From Bifidobacterium olomucense (lineage in GTDB: Bacteria > Actinomycetota > Actinomycetes > Actinomycetales > Bifidobacteriaceae), in NCBI RefSeq assembly GCF_012932375.1, contig NZ_JAAIIG010000004.1:228006-292005 (forward strand): 64,000 nt of DNA. The letters are read 5' to 3'. Positions 1-12,247 of this stretch are shown here, piece by piece; positions within the stretch are counted from its first letter, which is position 1, and every line of letters begins with the position of its first letter. The notes beneath the pieces were generated by a model that saw nothing but the letters and a program-made list of their open reading frames with translations, had not been told where the DNA came from and searched no databases. Both the position numbers and the translations under genes were made by a program.

Positions 1-112
1 CGTTAATGGCGGCGATCATGCCTAAATCAGTCACGGACCGTCCAAGTTCCGGGTCAATAACGCGGCTCAAACGGTCGTAGATGGCGGCTTCAATCTCACG
101 GGTATCAGTCAT
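1..112 (-). CDS. Mrp/ApbC-type P-loop ATPase, N-terminal fragment
   Basis: Only the first 37 codons lie in the window; the gene continues off the left edge. The peptide starts MTDTREIEAAIYDRLSRVID and continues with PELGRSVTDLGMI. This is the pattern of the MIP18/DUF59 domain that precedes the P-loop ATPase in actinobacterial Mrp/ApbC iron-sulfur carrier proteins (family knowledge). The start at 112 is supported by a GGAGG ribosome binding site a few bases upstream. Another ATG two bases upstream is in a frame that stops after three codons. The P-loop itself is not visible, so the family call rests on the short N-terminal domain. It follows ligA in the same orientation, with about 55 bases between. 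Confidence 0.6.
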   Translation of the reverse strand, partial: MTDTREIEAAIYDRLSRVIDPELGRSVTDLGMIAAIN

Positions 113-168
113 GCATCCTCCTTATTGCCGCGTACCAGAGTAGCGTGTGCCGCGCCGGCATGCCAGAG

Positions 169-2871
<2,703 letters not shown>

Positions 2872-2948
2872 CTATCCTATCGGAATCAGTCTCGAATCGG
2901 TCGAGAGCCGGCCTTGCCTTCATGAGATGGGCATCGCCGAGGGTGAGC

Positions 2949-5900
2949 CTACACGCTCAGCGAGCGCAGGAACTGGCCCTGAATCACGTCAATGCCGTCA
3001 CCTTCGCCATCGTTCATGCGAGCGGCTGCCACCGACAGGGTGCGCGCCGGCACGAACATGCCCTCATCCACGCATACGCGGGCCGCATCGCGCACGATGG
3101 TCGCCACCTCGGTATGCGGCCAGACCGGCAGATCATGCATATTCAGTACATGAACTGCCTCGTCCACGGTCTCGGGCACGCGAATGCACTGCGAATCGGC
3201 GCGAGCGACCAGCTCCTGCAATTCGCTTTCCAAAGAGCCGATGGCCCCGGACGCGATATGATCGCTCATGATGTATGCCGCAGCGGCTGTGTCGAAACGG
3301 TCAAGCATCCATTCGGAGTAGGCGAAGCGATAGTAGGCGAATGCGGCGTCGTCACGGTCCAAGGCCACGCGCAGCGCATTCAGGCATGCGGCACGTGCCG
3401 AATCCCAGTCTTCGTTGCGAGCCAGTTGGATGGCGAGCTTCAAATGCGAGAGCGGGTACGCGGGCGCATAGGCCACCATCCGGTTGAGGTGCGGAATCGC
3501 CGCCGCCGCGCCTTTGATCTGACTGAGCACGTCGGCCAGCTCCATATGCGCATAGAACAGATTGTCGGTAATGAGCACGGTATGCTCATCCGGGGTGGCG
3601 AACAGACGGTTGTATACCACACGTTCGGCGTAGGAATTGAAGTACCGCGGCACGCCGCCACTGGTCGAGAACACGTAATCCATGCGCGCCACCGCTTTCT
3701 CGGCGGCATCGATAGCCTGATCGACCTGTCCGGAGAACAGGAGATCGCGCGCGCGCAGACGTTCCTTATCCAACCCATCAGCGAGGGTGAACGTGAAGTC
3801 CGGCGTATCGTTGCCGTCAATCAGCGCGCTGGTCACCTGCGAGGCCAGACCGGTCAACTCGGGATCGCAAATCGATTCGATCACGCGCATCGCACGCTGG
3901 GCCTTCTCCACTGAACTCATCGTCTGGTTGCGTGCCAGATCATGGAATTCGCTGACTCCATGCTGCAGCAGATCAATACGCTGGATAGACAGTCCCGCAC
4001 TGTTCTTTGCGCCGAGCACCCGAGCTGCGGGTTCGCTGAAGCGCCGGTCGGCAAGCTCCGGCTCCTCCTGTGCACCGACCGGGGAGAACCTGCTGTCCGC
4101 CAGATCGAAATCAGCGTTGATGGGCTTCAAGCCGCCTTCGCCGTCCACATCCATCACCGCACCGAACATGCGGTAGGTCTCGGTCGGATTGTCCAATCCG
4201 TCTGTATCGAGCCGCTTGAGGAAGGCGTCACGGGTGAAGGTGACGGTGACCATGTTGCGCACGGTAGGGTTGCGGCGCAGCACGCCCAATGGATCATTGT
4301 TCGCATCCGCGTCGGCGTCCATGGCGTCGCCGCCGATCACGCTGCCGTCGCTGCCGATGGCACCAAGGCCTATGGCATTGTCATCGTCCGAGGCGCTGAA
4401 CGACATTTCGTCGATATCCAATCCACGCATCAGATCCTCGAACTGCGAGTCGATGGAAGCCGCGTTCTCACGCTGATCTTCCGCATGCTGGTCCGGCTGT
4501 GCATGCGCTTCGGCCGGCGAGCCGTCCCCCGTCAGCCCGCCGTTCTGCCCTTCGGATTGGCTATCCGCGGCTTGGTTATCCGCAGATTGTTCCGGTGAAG
4601 CCGTCTGCCTCTCCGCACCCGACAAGCCCGAGCCGGCTCCGGCTGTTTCCTCACCGGATGCCGCCTGCCCGAAGGACTCCTCGTGGGAGATCGGACGAGT
4701 CGGATCCCCGTGGAAGTCACCATCTTTAGGATCCGCCTTGGAACCGGCACGGCCCAGTCCCAAATCGCCGCTGCGCAGATGCTCGAAAGCGCGCAGCGCC
4801 TCGCTCATCATCGCCTGAATCGCCGAATCCTGTTCCGCAATGGCCTCTTCCAGACCGATGGAATCAATATGCAGCGAAACCTGACGCACACGCTCACTGG
4901 TGCCAAAGCTCAACGCCGCCATCATCAATCCGACGCGCAGATTGTAGGCGGAACTCATTGCGGCACGTTCCGCTCCGCTCAGCGCCCGCCATGTACGACG
5001 GGTCACGTCATATCGACTGTCAGGCATCATCGAAGTGCCTGCGGTGGTGAATCCGATGGCCACTTCGCCGCTATCCAGCCGGGAGCGGAACTCCACGTCA
5101 AAGCGGTACGGCAACCGCAAGCGGCGCAACAGGGCGGCCAGCGTCTGCCGATACACCCACTCGTCACTGCTATTCGTATTCGGTTCCGGCTCCACACCCG
5201 GCACGGGATTGGTGCATGGGTCCGGGAATTCCCGACGAATTCGGTCAGCCGTATCGGCGGCGGTATCGATCAGGCTGAGCACGGCATGACGCTCGTCGTC
5301 GCCCTCATACGGCTCCAGCGCCATAATCGCCGGATTCTCGATCAGTTTCATATCGATCTGCGCGGCCTGAGCACGAGTGACCGTATCTTCCGTCAAAGGA
5401 CGTCCCAGCGAAGAGCTGCGTTCCAGCCATGCGCTCACTGCGGCAAACCGGTTGAGGTTGCCTTCGATTTTCAGCGACTTGAGTACCTGATTGAACGCCA
5501 GAGACTTATCCCAAGTAAAGAAGTAGCTGTTCGAATAGCTTGCGGTGTACAGGTGCAGCGGTTCGGCACCATGCACGGCCTCCAGACCGGGCAGTTCGTC
5601 CAACGCGCCGGCTTCACGCATCAGATCGGCGAAATGATCCTCCAAGCCCGACGCACGCATGCCATGGGCCCGCGCTTCCAGTGTGTCGCGTACCGAGCGG
5701 CGAATCGCTCCGATGGGGGCCTCCCGGTTGAGGCGACGGAAAATATTGCCTGATCCGAAGCCGATAAGCAGCCCGTTGATCTGCGGCAACATGTATGTGG
5801 CGAAGAAACCGATGGCCAACGCATCCCGATACTCCAGATCATGGCGCATCTGGCGCGGCAGATCGGCACGCATCTGCTCCAGCGTGTATCGATTTCCGGA

Positions 5901-6560
5901 TTTCAGCCATGAGGCCAGCCATATCATGCGTCCGGCGTCATCACGGCCCACCATGCCGCCGGAAACCACCTTCACACCATCCTCGTGCGAGCCACGATGA
6001 GTGAGGTTGCGCATGGAATCGCGAGCCATGCGCGGAATCGCAGCGCCAAACGAATGCGGCTCATTCGTGCTCGCTCCCAAACGGTTGCCGTCCGGGAGCA
6101 TCATGTCCTTTTCCTTGCCGAACATGAATCGCGGCTGCATGTTCTGCACATCCATATTCGGATCGGAGCCGGCGAATACACGACCATACGTGTCGGCAAA
6201 CGCCACCTGCGCGAAGTGATCGGCGTCGGTAAACACACCCAAGCTGAACCCGCGTCCCACCGTGCCGGGCAGCTGCGCCCATCCAAGCGACAATCCGTCC
6301 GGAACATTGTCGAACTGCGTATATATACGACGCTTTACCAAAGGGCTCAATGCAACCGCGTTCTTGGTCAATTCGTCGACCACGCCGCCCTGATGCTTGC
6401 TGACGTTGCGCAATGCGTCACCGAACGGATTCGAAGAACTTCGCGGCTTGGTCAATCCCAGATCGACGGCGAGCGCATTCATCGAATTCCTCAGTCCGTT
6501 CAGGAATGCGGCACTCCGATGATGAAAATGGTTCGATTCGCGTTTTGGCATGATTCTCAT
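2949..6560 (-). CDS. Large tetratricopeptide-repeat protein of unknown function
   Basis: A 1203-aa protein with no signal peptide and no clear membrane segment, so probably cytoplasmic. The first ~550 residues are a globular region I do not recognise. Residues ~600-730 are a low-complexity linker rich in Ala, Glu, Gln, Ser and Asp. The C-terminal ~300 residues are helical and TPR-like, with alternating small and aromatic positions (AYAPAYPLSHLKLAIQLARN; ALDRDDAAFAYYRFAYSEW). TPR domains usually mediate protein contacts; the specific role here is unknown. A start three codons later (ATG at 6551) is equally possible because neither has a strong ribosome binding site. It is transcribed divergently from the membrane protein at 6614, with only ~50 bases between. 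Confidence 0.8.
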   Translation of the reverse strand: MRIMPKRESNHFHHRSAAFLNGLRNSMNALAVDLGLTKPRSSSNPFGDALRNVSKHQGGVVDELTKNAVALSPLVKRRIYTQFDNVPDGLSLGWAQLPGTVGRGFSLGVFTDADHFAQVAFADTYGRVFAGSDPNMDVQNMQPRFMFGKEKDMMLPDGNRLGASTNEPHSFGAAIPRMARDSMRNLTHRGSHEDGVKVVSGGMVGRDDAGRMIWLASWLKSGNRYTLEQMRADLPRQMRHDLEYRDALAIGFFATYMLPQINGLLIGFGSGNIFRRLNREAPIGAIRRSVRDTLEARAHGMRASGLEDHFADLMREAGALDELPGLEAVHGAEPLHLYTASYSNSYFFTWDKSLAFNQVLKSLKIEGNLNRFAAVSAWLERSSSLGRPLTEDTVTRAQAAQIDMKLIENPAIMALEPYEGDDERHAVLSLIDTAADTADRIRREFPDPCTNPVPGVEPEPNTNSSDEWVYRQTLAALLRRLRLPYRFDVEFRSRLDSGEVAIGFTTAGTSMMPDSRYDVTRRTWRALSGAERAAMSSAYNLRVGLMMAALSFGTSERVRQVSLHIDSIGLEEAIAEQDSAIQAMMSEALRAFEHLRSGDLGLGRAGSKADPKDGDFHGDPTRPISHEESFGQAASGEETAGAGSGLSGAERQTASPEQSADNQAADSQSEGQNGGLTGDGSPAEAHAQPDQHAEDQRENAASIDSQFEDLMRGLDIDEMSFSASDDDNAIGLGAIGSDGSVIGGDAMDADADANNDPLGVLRRNPTVRNMVTVTFTRDAFLKRLDTDGLDNPTETYRMFGAVMDVDGEGGLKPINADFDLADSRFSPVGAQEEPELADRRFSEPAARVLGAKNSAGLSIQRIDLLQHGVSEFHDLARNQTMSSVEKAQRAMRVIESICDPELTGLASQVTSALIDGNDTPDFTFTLADGLDKERLRARDLLFSGQVDQAIDAAEKAVARMDYVFSTSGGVPRYFNSYAERVVYNRLFATPDEHTVLITDNLFYAHMELADVLSQIKGAAAAIPHLNRMVAYAPAYPLSHLKLAIQLARNEDWDSARAACLNALRVALDRDDAAFAYYRFAYSEWMLDRFDTAAAAYIMSDHIASGAIGSLESELQELVARADSQCIRVPETVDEAVHVLNMHDLPVWPHTEVATIVRDAARVCVDEGMFVPARTLSVAAARMNDGEGDGIDVIQGQFLRSLSV

Positions 6561-6613
6561 TGTCTACTGTTTGCCCGACATACCACCTGTCGTAAAGCTT
6601 ATAGAATAATGAG

Positions 6614-8887
6614 GTGCATTACGAAGACCACTCCCCTTCTCAGCGACCTCGGCGATCTCAGCGGCCCCGCGGCTTCCGTCTGCGTCAGTTATTCGCCGTC
6701 ATCAGTGTGCTGGCCGTTATCGCGATCGCGGAATGCGTGATGTTCAATCTGCCGTTCTGGCGCACGCTGGGTGCCAGTACCGATACGAACGCCGTGCATA
6801 ACACGCTGGGCACTGGGTTGTCTCGCACGAACGACGGCATGCTGGTGGTCACCGATCCCACTCATGCCTATCTTGAATTGACGGCAGACGGCACTTCAGG
6901 CTACCTGCGCGTGGACACCGCCAGTCAGGAGGCAATCGATAAGGCTTATCAGCGCGCCGACGCCAAGTCCAAAGCCAATGGCGACGAAGCTGCGTCAAGC
7001 CCACTGGGTGCCATTCATGTGCGCGTCGACGTGGCAGGCGCTACCGGACGGGCGACATCGTTAAGCCCGGGTAGCGAACGCAGTCATTATCTCAAGGCGG
7101 ACGGCAAGGGCCGGGTGCGCGTCTGGATTCAGGAGGCCAAAGACTCCGTGGTGCCGATCGGTGACGTACGCGCCAATGTGCGCGTGCCGTTCGCCATCAG
7201 TTGGGTGCGCATCGGCACCATGGCGCTGCTGGCACTGGCTTTGGCGCTGTGGCGGCCGGGCTCGCGACTGTGGCGCATGCCGTTCGATCCGGCGAGTGGC
7301 CGTCAGCGGCTTGCGTTCGCCGGTATTATGGCCATCCCGGTGGTGGTGCTTGGCGTTGCCATCGTGCAGCAGCTGGCATATGGAGCGGCACCGGTGTTCC
7401 ATGTTGCCGGAGGATATACCTATGATTTCAACCAGTATGGGCATACGGCGGATTCACTGATCGCCGGCCGAACATGGTTGGATCTTCCGGTTCCCGACGC
7501 GTTGGCGGCTATTGCCGACCCGTATGATGTGACCACCCGTTCCAAGCTGCTGGCTCAGGGTGTGACGCCTCTGTACTGGGATTACGCCTACTATCAGGGT
7601 CACTGGTATTCGTATTTCGGCGTGCTTCCGGCAGTGGCGCTGTTCGTACCGTACAAGCTGCTCACCGGACAGACGCTGCCTACGGCTGCGGCGGAACTGT
7701 TCCTCATGCTGCTGTTCATTATCTTCTTCACGTTGCTGGTGCTGCGTGTGATTCATCGTGTGATGCCGAAGACTTCTCTGGCGGCTGCCAGCCTGATCAC
7801 GCTGTCTTGCCTGTTGGGTTCGCAGCTGGGCTATATGCTGTACCGCACGAATTTCTACCAGGTGCCATTGGCTGCATCGTTGACGTTGACTTCATTGGGT
7901 TTGTGGTTCTGGATGGGTGCCACCACCACGCACCGGCCGATATTGCCGAGCGACCGTTGGCAGGTCGGGAAAACCACGCCATTGTCGCTGCCGCGGCTGG
8001 CGCTTGGCGCATGGTGCATCGCCGCGAATTTCGGCTGCCGTCCTACGTTCACGCTTACCGCATTATTGGCATTCCCGATGTTCTGGCCGCAGATTCGAGC
8101 CATGATGTCAGAGCTGAAATCGTTGAAGACGAATCGCGTTGCATGGATGCGTATGTTGCATGCGCCTTTGGCCATGATCGTACCGGCGCTTGTGATTGTG
8201 GTGCCGTTGATGCTGTGGAATCACGCCAGATTCGGTTCGTTGCTGAATTTCGGCAACGCCTACCAGTTCAGCATCGCCGATATGACCGAGTATGTGACGC
8301 CCACGGCAAGCGTGCCCGTCACCGCTTGGTATTACCTGTTCCTACCGATGCGGTTCACTGCGGCATTCCCGTGGGTGGCGGCCAGCGCCGCGCCGATGCC
8401 GGAATGGAGCTACTACGAGGTGATGTCCGGCGGATTGTTCGTCACGATGCCATTGCTGGCGCTGTCGCTGATTCTGCCGTTCCTGCGCCGTTTGGAAATG
8501 CACGGCATGCGAGCCTTGTTGCTCTCCTGCCTTGGGCTGGCCGGCGTAATCATCGTGTTCAACAGCGCCGTGGGTGGTCTTGGCTGGCGGTATACCGCGG
8601 ACTTCGCCTATCTGCTGGCTTTGGCGTCGATCCCGGGACTGCTATGGTTGGTCAATGGCCGTGAGCCGAGTACGTCGCTGGCCGGCGCGAATGATGCGGC
8701 TTCCGCAGACGGCTTCGCATATGTCACGCCGTGGCGTTGGCTGATGCGTTGGGTGATGCTGCTGTCGGTGCTGTTTATGATTGCGGTGAGTGTGCTCAGC
8801 TGCCTGATGCAAGGCCGCAGCGATGCGCTGATCAACAACAATCCCACGCTCTGGCATGAGTTGCAGGCGTGGTTCATGTTGCTGTAA
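6614..8887 (+). CDS. Polytopic membrane protein, possible GT-C-like enzyme
   Basis: A 757-aa membrane protein. A basic N-terminus (PRRSQRPRGFRLRQ) is followed by a first membrane helix, then an extracytoplasmic domain of about 150 residues. About ten further hydrophobic segments follow from residue ~200 to the end. The layout and the loop around DYAYYQGHWYSYFG resemble large bacterial GT-C-type membrane glycosyltransferases, but no diagnostic motif was seen, so function is not assigned. The start is GTG with no good Shine-Dalgarno. A TAGAAT hexamer ends six bases before it, so the message could be leaderless. It is monocistronic: both neighbours are on the minus strand. Confidence 0.75.
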   Translation: MHYEDHSPSQRPRRSQRPRGFRLRQLFAVISVLAVIAIAECVMFNLPFWRTLGASTDTNAVHNTLGTGLSRTNDGMLVVTDPTHAYLELTADGTSGYLRVDTASQEAIDKAYQRADAKSKANGDEAASSPLGAIHVRVDVAGATGRATSLSPGSERSHYLKADGKGRVRVWIQEAKDSVVPIGDVRANVRVPFAISWVRIGTMALLALALALWRPGSRLWRMPFDPASGRQRLAFAGIMAIPVVVLGVAIVQQLAYGAAPVFHVAGGYTYDFNQYGHTADSLIAGRTWLDLPVPDALAAIADPYDVTTRSKLLAQGVTPLYWDYAYYQGHWYSYFGVLPAVALFVPYKLLTGQTLPTAAAELFLMLLFIIFFTLLVLRVIHRVMPKTSLAAASLITLSCLLGSQLGYMLYRTNFYQVPLAASLTLTSLGLWFWMGATTTHRPILPSDRWQVGKTTPLSLPRLALGAWCIAANFGCRPTFTLTALLAFPMFWPQIRAMMSELKSLKTNRVAWMRMLHAPLAMIVPALVIVVPLMLWNHARFGSLLNFGNAYQFSIADMTEYVTPTASVPVTAWYYLFLPMRFTAAFPWVAASAAPMPEWSYYEVMSGGLFVTMPLLALSLILPFLRRLEMHGMRALLLSCLGLAGVIIVFNSAVGGLGWRYTADFAYLLALASIPGLLWLVNGREPSTSLAGANDAASADGFAYVTPWRWLMRWVMLLSVLFMIAVSVLSCLMQGRSDALINNNPTLWHELQAWFMLL

Positions 8888-8957
8888 ACGCTGTCGTAAT
8901 CGGCCGTGTTACGTTCGGCTGTCGTAATCAGCCGAACAATACTTACTTTGCCGACGT

Positions 8958-9770
8958 TTACTTTGCCGACGTTTCTGCCGACGACATCGCCACGTACTTC
9001 CGACGAATCAAGTCCTCGTAATACGCCACGGCTTCGTCCGGAGTTCCGTCGAACACAATGCGATGGTCGTCAAGTACCAGCGTACGGTCGATGGCGTATT
9101 CGCTCCGGCGAATCATATCGGTATCGTGCGTGGCGAAAATCACCTGCTTGTCGTAACTGAACAACGCACGGGCCACATGCGCGGTACCGATTTCGTCCAA
9201 GCCTTTGCTTGGCTCATCGGCCACGATGGCGCTCGGGGCGAAGCTCAGCGCGGCGGCGATGGCCAGCAGATGACGTTTCTCGGAATCAAGTTCGCTAGCT
9301 TTGGCGCGGGCCACCTGAGCCAGGTCGAAATGCGCGAACAGGTTGCCGATGCGCGCGTGACGCTCCCCCTCGTCAATCTTATGTTTCTTCAACGCTTCGG
9401 CTACGGCTTCACTGATGTTCTCGGCGCGGTAGAAACTGTTCGGGATTTCCTCGCGTCGTACCTTGCCCACCAAATCATCGATACGCTTGGCATCTTTCTT
9501 GACGCCGGGGTCAAGCCGCTCCTCGCCGCCGGAAATAACTACCGTACCCGCAGTGGCTTTCAGCGAGCCGTCCAAAAGGCCGAGCAGCGTGGATTTGCCG
9601 GCTCCGTTAAGACCGATGATGGCCACGCGTCGCTCGGTGATGGTCAATGATGTGGGCGCGAGACCTACATGCCCGTCATCATAGGTGTGTCCTGCCTGGT
9701 CGAGCGTGAAGGCCAAGGATGCTGGACGTGGCAGCTCTTTGGACTTGAAGAAGAATCCCATGCGGCCCAT
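8958..9770 (-). CDS. ABC transporter ATP-binding protein (ECF/CbiO-like)
   Basis: A single ABC ATPase of about 270 aa. Walker A is GLNGAGKST and Walker B is SAIVADEPS followed by KGLDE. The switch histidine is in FATHDTD. The signature segment reads ASELDSEKRH where LSGGQ is expected, so this hallmark motif is degenerate. The overall form resembles the A subunits of energy-coupling-factor transporters. No membrane partner is adjacent. The upstream neighbour, an aminotransferase, is in the same orientation and may be co-transcribed. An alternative GTG start at 9806 would overlap that gene by eight bases. The ATG at 9770 is preferred because GGGGA precedes it at normal spacing. Confidence 0.85.
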   Translation of the reverse strand: MGRMGFFFKSKELPRPASLAFTLDQAGHTYDDGHVGLAPTSLTITERRVAIIGLNGAGKSTLLGLLDGSLKATAGTVVISGGEERLDPGVKKDAKRIDDLVGKVRREEIPNSFYRAENISEAVAEALKKHKIDEGERHARIGNLFAHFDLAQVARAKASELDSEKRHLLAIAAALSFAPSAIVADEPSKGLDEIGTAHVARALFSYDKQVIFATHDTDMIRRSEYAIDRTLVLDDHRIVFDGTPDEAVAYYEDLIRRKYVAMSSAETSAK

Positions 9771-9798
9771 TGTATCCCCGCATCCCCGCACGCTTTTC

Positions 9799-10971
9799 CT
9801 AAACACCTAACTGTGCGGCGACTTCCTCCAGAACCGCCCTCACATTATGCTCGAATTCCTCCGGTTCAGGCAGCAGGGAGATCGCCAAATAGCCGTTGGC
9901 GTTCATATCGAAGAAGTAGCCGGGCTGGCCGCTGATCCGATGGTGCTCGATAAGGCCCAAGACCAGCTCGTTTTCGTCAATGACCGACGGCACACGAAGC
10001 AGCACGTTCCAGCCGCCTTCCGCACGCAGTACACTCACCAGACCGTTGGGGTCGGCGGCAAGCAGCTCATGCAGTCGGGCAAGATTGCCACGAACGCGTG
10101 CGGCGGTACGCGCGGTCTGACCGGGTGCCGCCGCCAGCAGATCGGGAATCATCGCGGCGATGATGTCGCTCATCGGTAGATAGTCGTCGGCGATAACATC
10201 CAGCCGGCGTTTCGCCGCAGCCATATCCTCGTCCGGACCGGATACCTGAATCCAGCCGACCTTGGCGTGCGGTGCGGCGAGCATTTTGGAGAACCCGTCC
10301 AGCGCGAAGGTGAGTACACCTTGTTCGCCGGCGAGCCGCGCGTTGCCGGGGAACGGCTCGAGACCGTAGTCGTAAAACACTTCGTCCGCGATCAGGGCGA
10401 TGCCGTGGTCTTGGCACAGACGCACCAGAGCCTCGCGTTCGGAAGGTTTGACATATGAGCCGGACGGATTGTTGGGATTGATCACTATCAGGGCGCGGAT
10501 TCGCGCACCTTCCGCACCGTTCAACAGGGCGGCGATGGCGGCGGTGTCGATGAACCAGGAACCATCGAACTGAAGCTGGTATTCGAGCGTTTCCACGCCT
10601 TCAAGCCGTGCGATGGATTCGATCAGCGGGTACCCCGGTTTGGGTGCCAGCACGGCGTCGCCGGGGTCGCACAGCAGTTTGATCAGCCAAGAGTAGGCCT
10701 CGGATGTGGAGCTCAGCAGATACAGGTCGTCTGCATCGATTGTGTGGGCTTGCGTGCTGAGGAATGCGGACAAAGCCTTACGCGCATCGCGAGGCCCGCG
10801 CGGGTCGGCGGTGTAGATGCTCGGCACCAGAGCCGGAGCCAAACCGTGACGCGTAGGGTTGGAATCATTGAGTTTGCCAAGTGCGATGCCGTCCGCCTTG
10901 GCCTGCGCTTCGGCTGCGGCGATGGGATTCGGGGCGCTGATGTCAACGCGGGAGGAAAAATGCACGGTCAT
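9799..10971 (-). CDS. PLP-dependent class I/II aminotransferase
   Basis: A fold-type I aminotransferase of about 390 aa. Visible motifs are the substrate loop NPNNPSGSYV, IADEVFYDYG (the Asp that contacts the pyridine nitrogen and the Tyr partner), and the Schiff-base lysine in DGFSKMLAAPHAKVGW. The C-terminal small domain contains GGWNVLLRVP. The substrate cannot be read from the sequence. The open frame extends upstream to 11199, but the ATG at 10971 is preferred: it follows TGGAGGATT, the family sequence begins there (MTVHFSSRVDIS), and the upstream extension overlaps a terminator-like hairpin. The ABC ATPase gene follows about 28 bases downstream. Confidence 0.93.
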   Translation of the reverse strand: MTVHFSSRVDISAPNPIAAAEAQAKADGIALGKLNDSNPTRHGLAPALVPSIYTADPRGPRDARKALSAFLSTQAHTIDADDLYLLSSTSEAYSWLIKLLCDPGDAVLAPKPGYPLIESIARLEGVETLEYQLQFDGSWFIDTAAIAALLNGAEGARIRALIVINPNNPSGSYVKPSEREALVRLCQDHGIALIADEVFYDYGLEPFPGNARLAGEQGVLTFALDGFSKMLAAPHAKVGWIQVSGPDEDMAAAKRRLDVIADDYLPMSDIIAAMIPDLLAAAPGQTARTAARVRGNLARLHELLAADPNGLVSVLRAEGGWNVLLRVPSVIDENELVLGLIEHHRISGQPGYFFDMNANGYLAISLLPEPEEFEHNVRAVLEEVAAQLGV

Positions 10972-11235
10972 AATCCTCCACGATAGAACCTGCCATTCCC
11001 GGCCGGCATGTTCGGGATTTCGTCCATACGGATATTCATATCCATATGCATATCGAGCTAGGGCAACAACGCCAGCTTCCCGGCAATACTCCCTATGAGC
11101 GGCATCGGCATCCATCAACGACATGCGCAGCACAAGCAAGAGGCTCCCCTTGACGTCAAAGGGAGCCTCGATAAGCAATGTGCTCAGTACACTTAGCACA
11201 GCTGTGTCAGCGGAGCCTCAATATTATTGCCGCGA
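10972..11235. other. Intergenic region between ppgK and the aminotransferase
   Basis: Minus-strand spacer. It holds the ppgK terminator-like hairpin near 11140-11169 and otherwise shows only a stretch of TATC/CATATC-rich sequence around 11025-11060. No small gene with a plausible ribosome binding site was seen. Confidence 0.5.
11140..11169 (-). terminator. Terminator-like hairpin after ppgK
   Basis: Arms GAGGCTCCC and GGGAGCCTC (nine pairs) enclose a second palindrome, TTGACGTCAA. On the minus strand it lies ~70 bases past the ppgK stop. The following sequence, TTGCTTGTG, is only weakly T-rich, so efficiency is uncertain. Confidence 0.6.
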
Positions 11236-12003
11236 TCACTGCTGCTTGGTGCTGGCGTAGTAGGCGGCACCGACGATGCCAGCCTGATTACGCAGCGTTG
11301 CCGGCACGATCGGCGTCTTGATGTCCACGTACGGCAGGAACTTCTCGCTCATACGGCTCACGCCGCCGCCGACCGTGAACAGATCCGGGTTGAAGTACTT
11401 CTCCATCAGACCGTAGTACTTGGTCAGGCGCTTGGCCCATTTCTTGTAACCCAGCTCCTTCTGCTCGCGGATGGCGGAAGAAGCGTACTTTTCGGCATCC
11501 AGATGCTTCTCGTCGAGAATGATGTGGCCGAGCTCGGTGTTCGGAATCAGCACGCCGTCATAGATCAGCGCGGTACCGATGCCGGTGCCTAGTGTAGTGG
11601 CGATGACCAGACCCTTCTGCCCCTTGGCGGCACCGTACTGCACTTCGGCAAGGCCTGCGGCATCGGCGTCATTGACCACCACGACAGGACGGCCGCATGC
11701 TTCGGAGAATACTTCGGTAACGTCCACGCCAATCCAGGACTGGTCAAGGTTGGCCATGAAGTCAAGCTTCTGACCGGGCTTGATCGGAGCCGGGAAAGCG
11801 ATGCCCACCGGCGCGGATTCCGGCACTTCGAAGTGGTCGAGCTGCTGCTTGACCACAGCTGCCACGGCCTGCGGGGTGGACACCTCCGGAGTCAGAATCT
11901 TCAAGCGAGGTGCGGCGAAATCGCCCTTGACCAGGTCGACCGGTGCGGCCTTAATGCCGGAGCCGCCGATATCCACGCCAAAAGCCTGAGCAGTTTCAAT
12001 CAT
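11236..12003 (-). CDS. ppgK: Polyphosphate glucokinase
   Basis: Phosphorylates glucose to glucose-6-phosphate using inorganic polyphosphate (and usually also ATP) in the cytoplasm. The protein of about 255 aa belongs to the ROK sugar-kinase fold. The phosphate loop near the start is GVDIGGSGIKAAPVD. The glucose-binding and second phosphate segment is TTLGTGIGTALIYDG, followed by LIPNTELGH. These are the signature stretches of actinobacterial PpgK rather than ATP-only glucokinases. The start at 12003 has AAAGG upstream; the frame continues seven codons further without support. A promoter is seen at 12053-12082. In bifidobacteria this enzyme feeds glucose into the fructose-6-phosphate shunt (family knowledge). 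Confidence 0.93.
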   Translation of the reverse strand: MIETAQAFGVDIGGSGIKAAPVDLVKGDFAAPRLKILTPEVSTPQAVAAVVKQQLDHFEVPESAPVGIAFPAPIKPGQKLDFMANLDQSWIGVDVTEVFSEACGRPVVVVNDADAAGLAEVQYGAAKGQKGLVIATTLGTGIGTALIYDGVLIPNTELGHIILDEKHLDAEKYASSAIREQKELGYKKWAKRLTKYYGLMEKYFNPDLFTVGGGVSRMSEKFLPYVDIKTPIVPATLRNQAGIVGAAYYASTKQQ

Positions 12004-12052
12004 CGTTGACCTTTCCTTTCCCAACTTATTGAAGGATTAACTGGTGACCCCT

Positions 12053-12082
12053 AGTGTAACGCCGTGCAGCAGGTGACACCAA
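12053..12082 (-). promoter_or_regulatory. Predicted ppgK promoter
   Basis: On the minus strand TTGGTG (12077-12082) and TACACT (12053-12058) are separated by 18 bases, about 50 bases upstream of the ppgK start. This is a pattern match only. Confidence 0.45.
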
Positions 12083-12247
12083 AGTACGAGCCCACATGTT
12101 GCAACCGTGTGCAAACAGCCGTAAGCGGCCCCTATGCAAAAAGCCATATGAACATGGCCGGGACGTGCGACAATTGCGACAGAACGCGCGAGGTGCGAAT
12201 CGCGCGGCATACCGGCTAAATTGCTTCGTTGCGCGATAATAAGAGCC

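Noticed and set aside
10972..11199. Upstream extension of the aminotransferase frame
   Set aside because: It crosses the ppgK terminator hairpin, and the ATG at 10971 has a good ribosome binding site.
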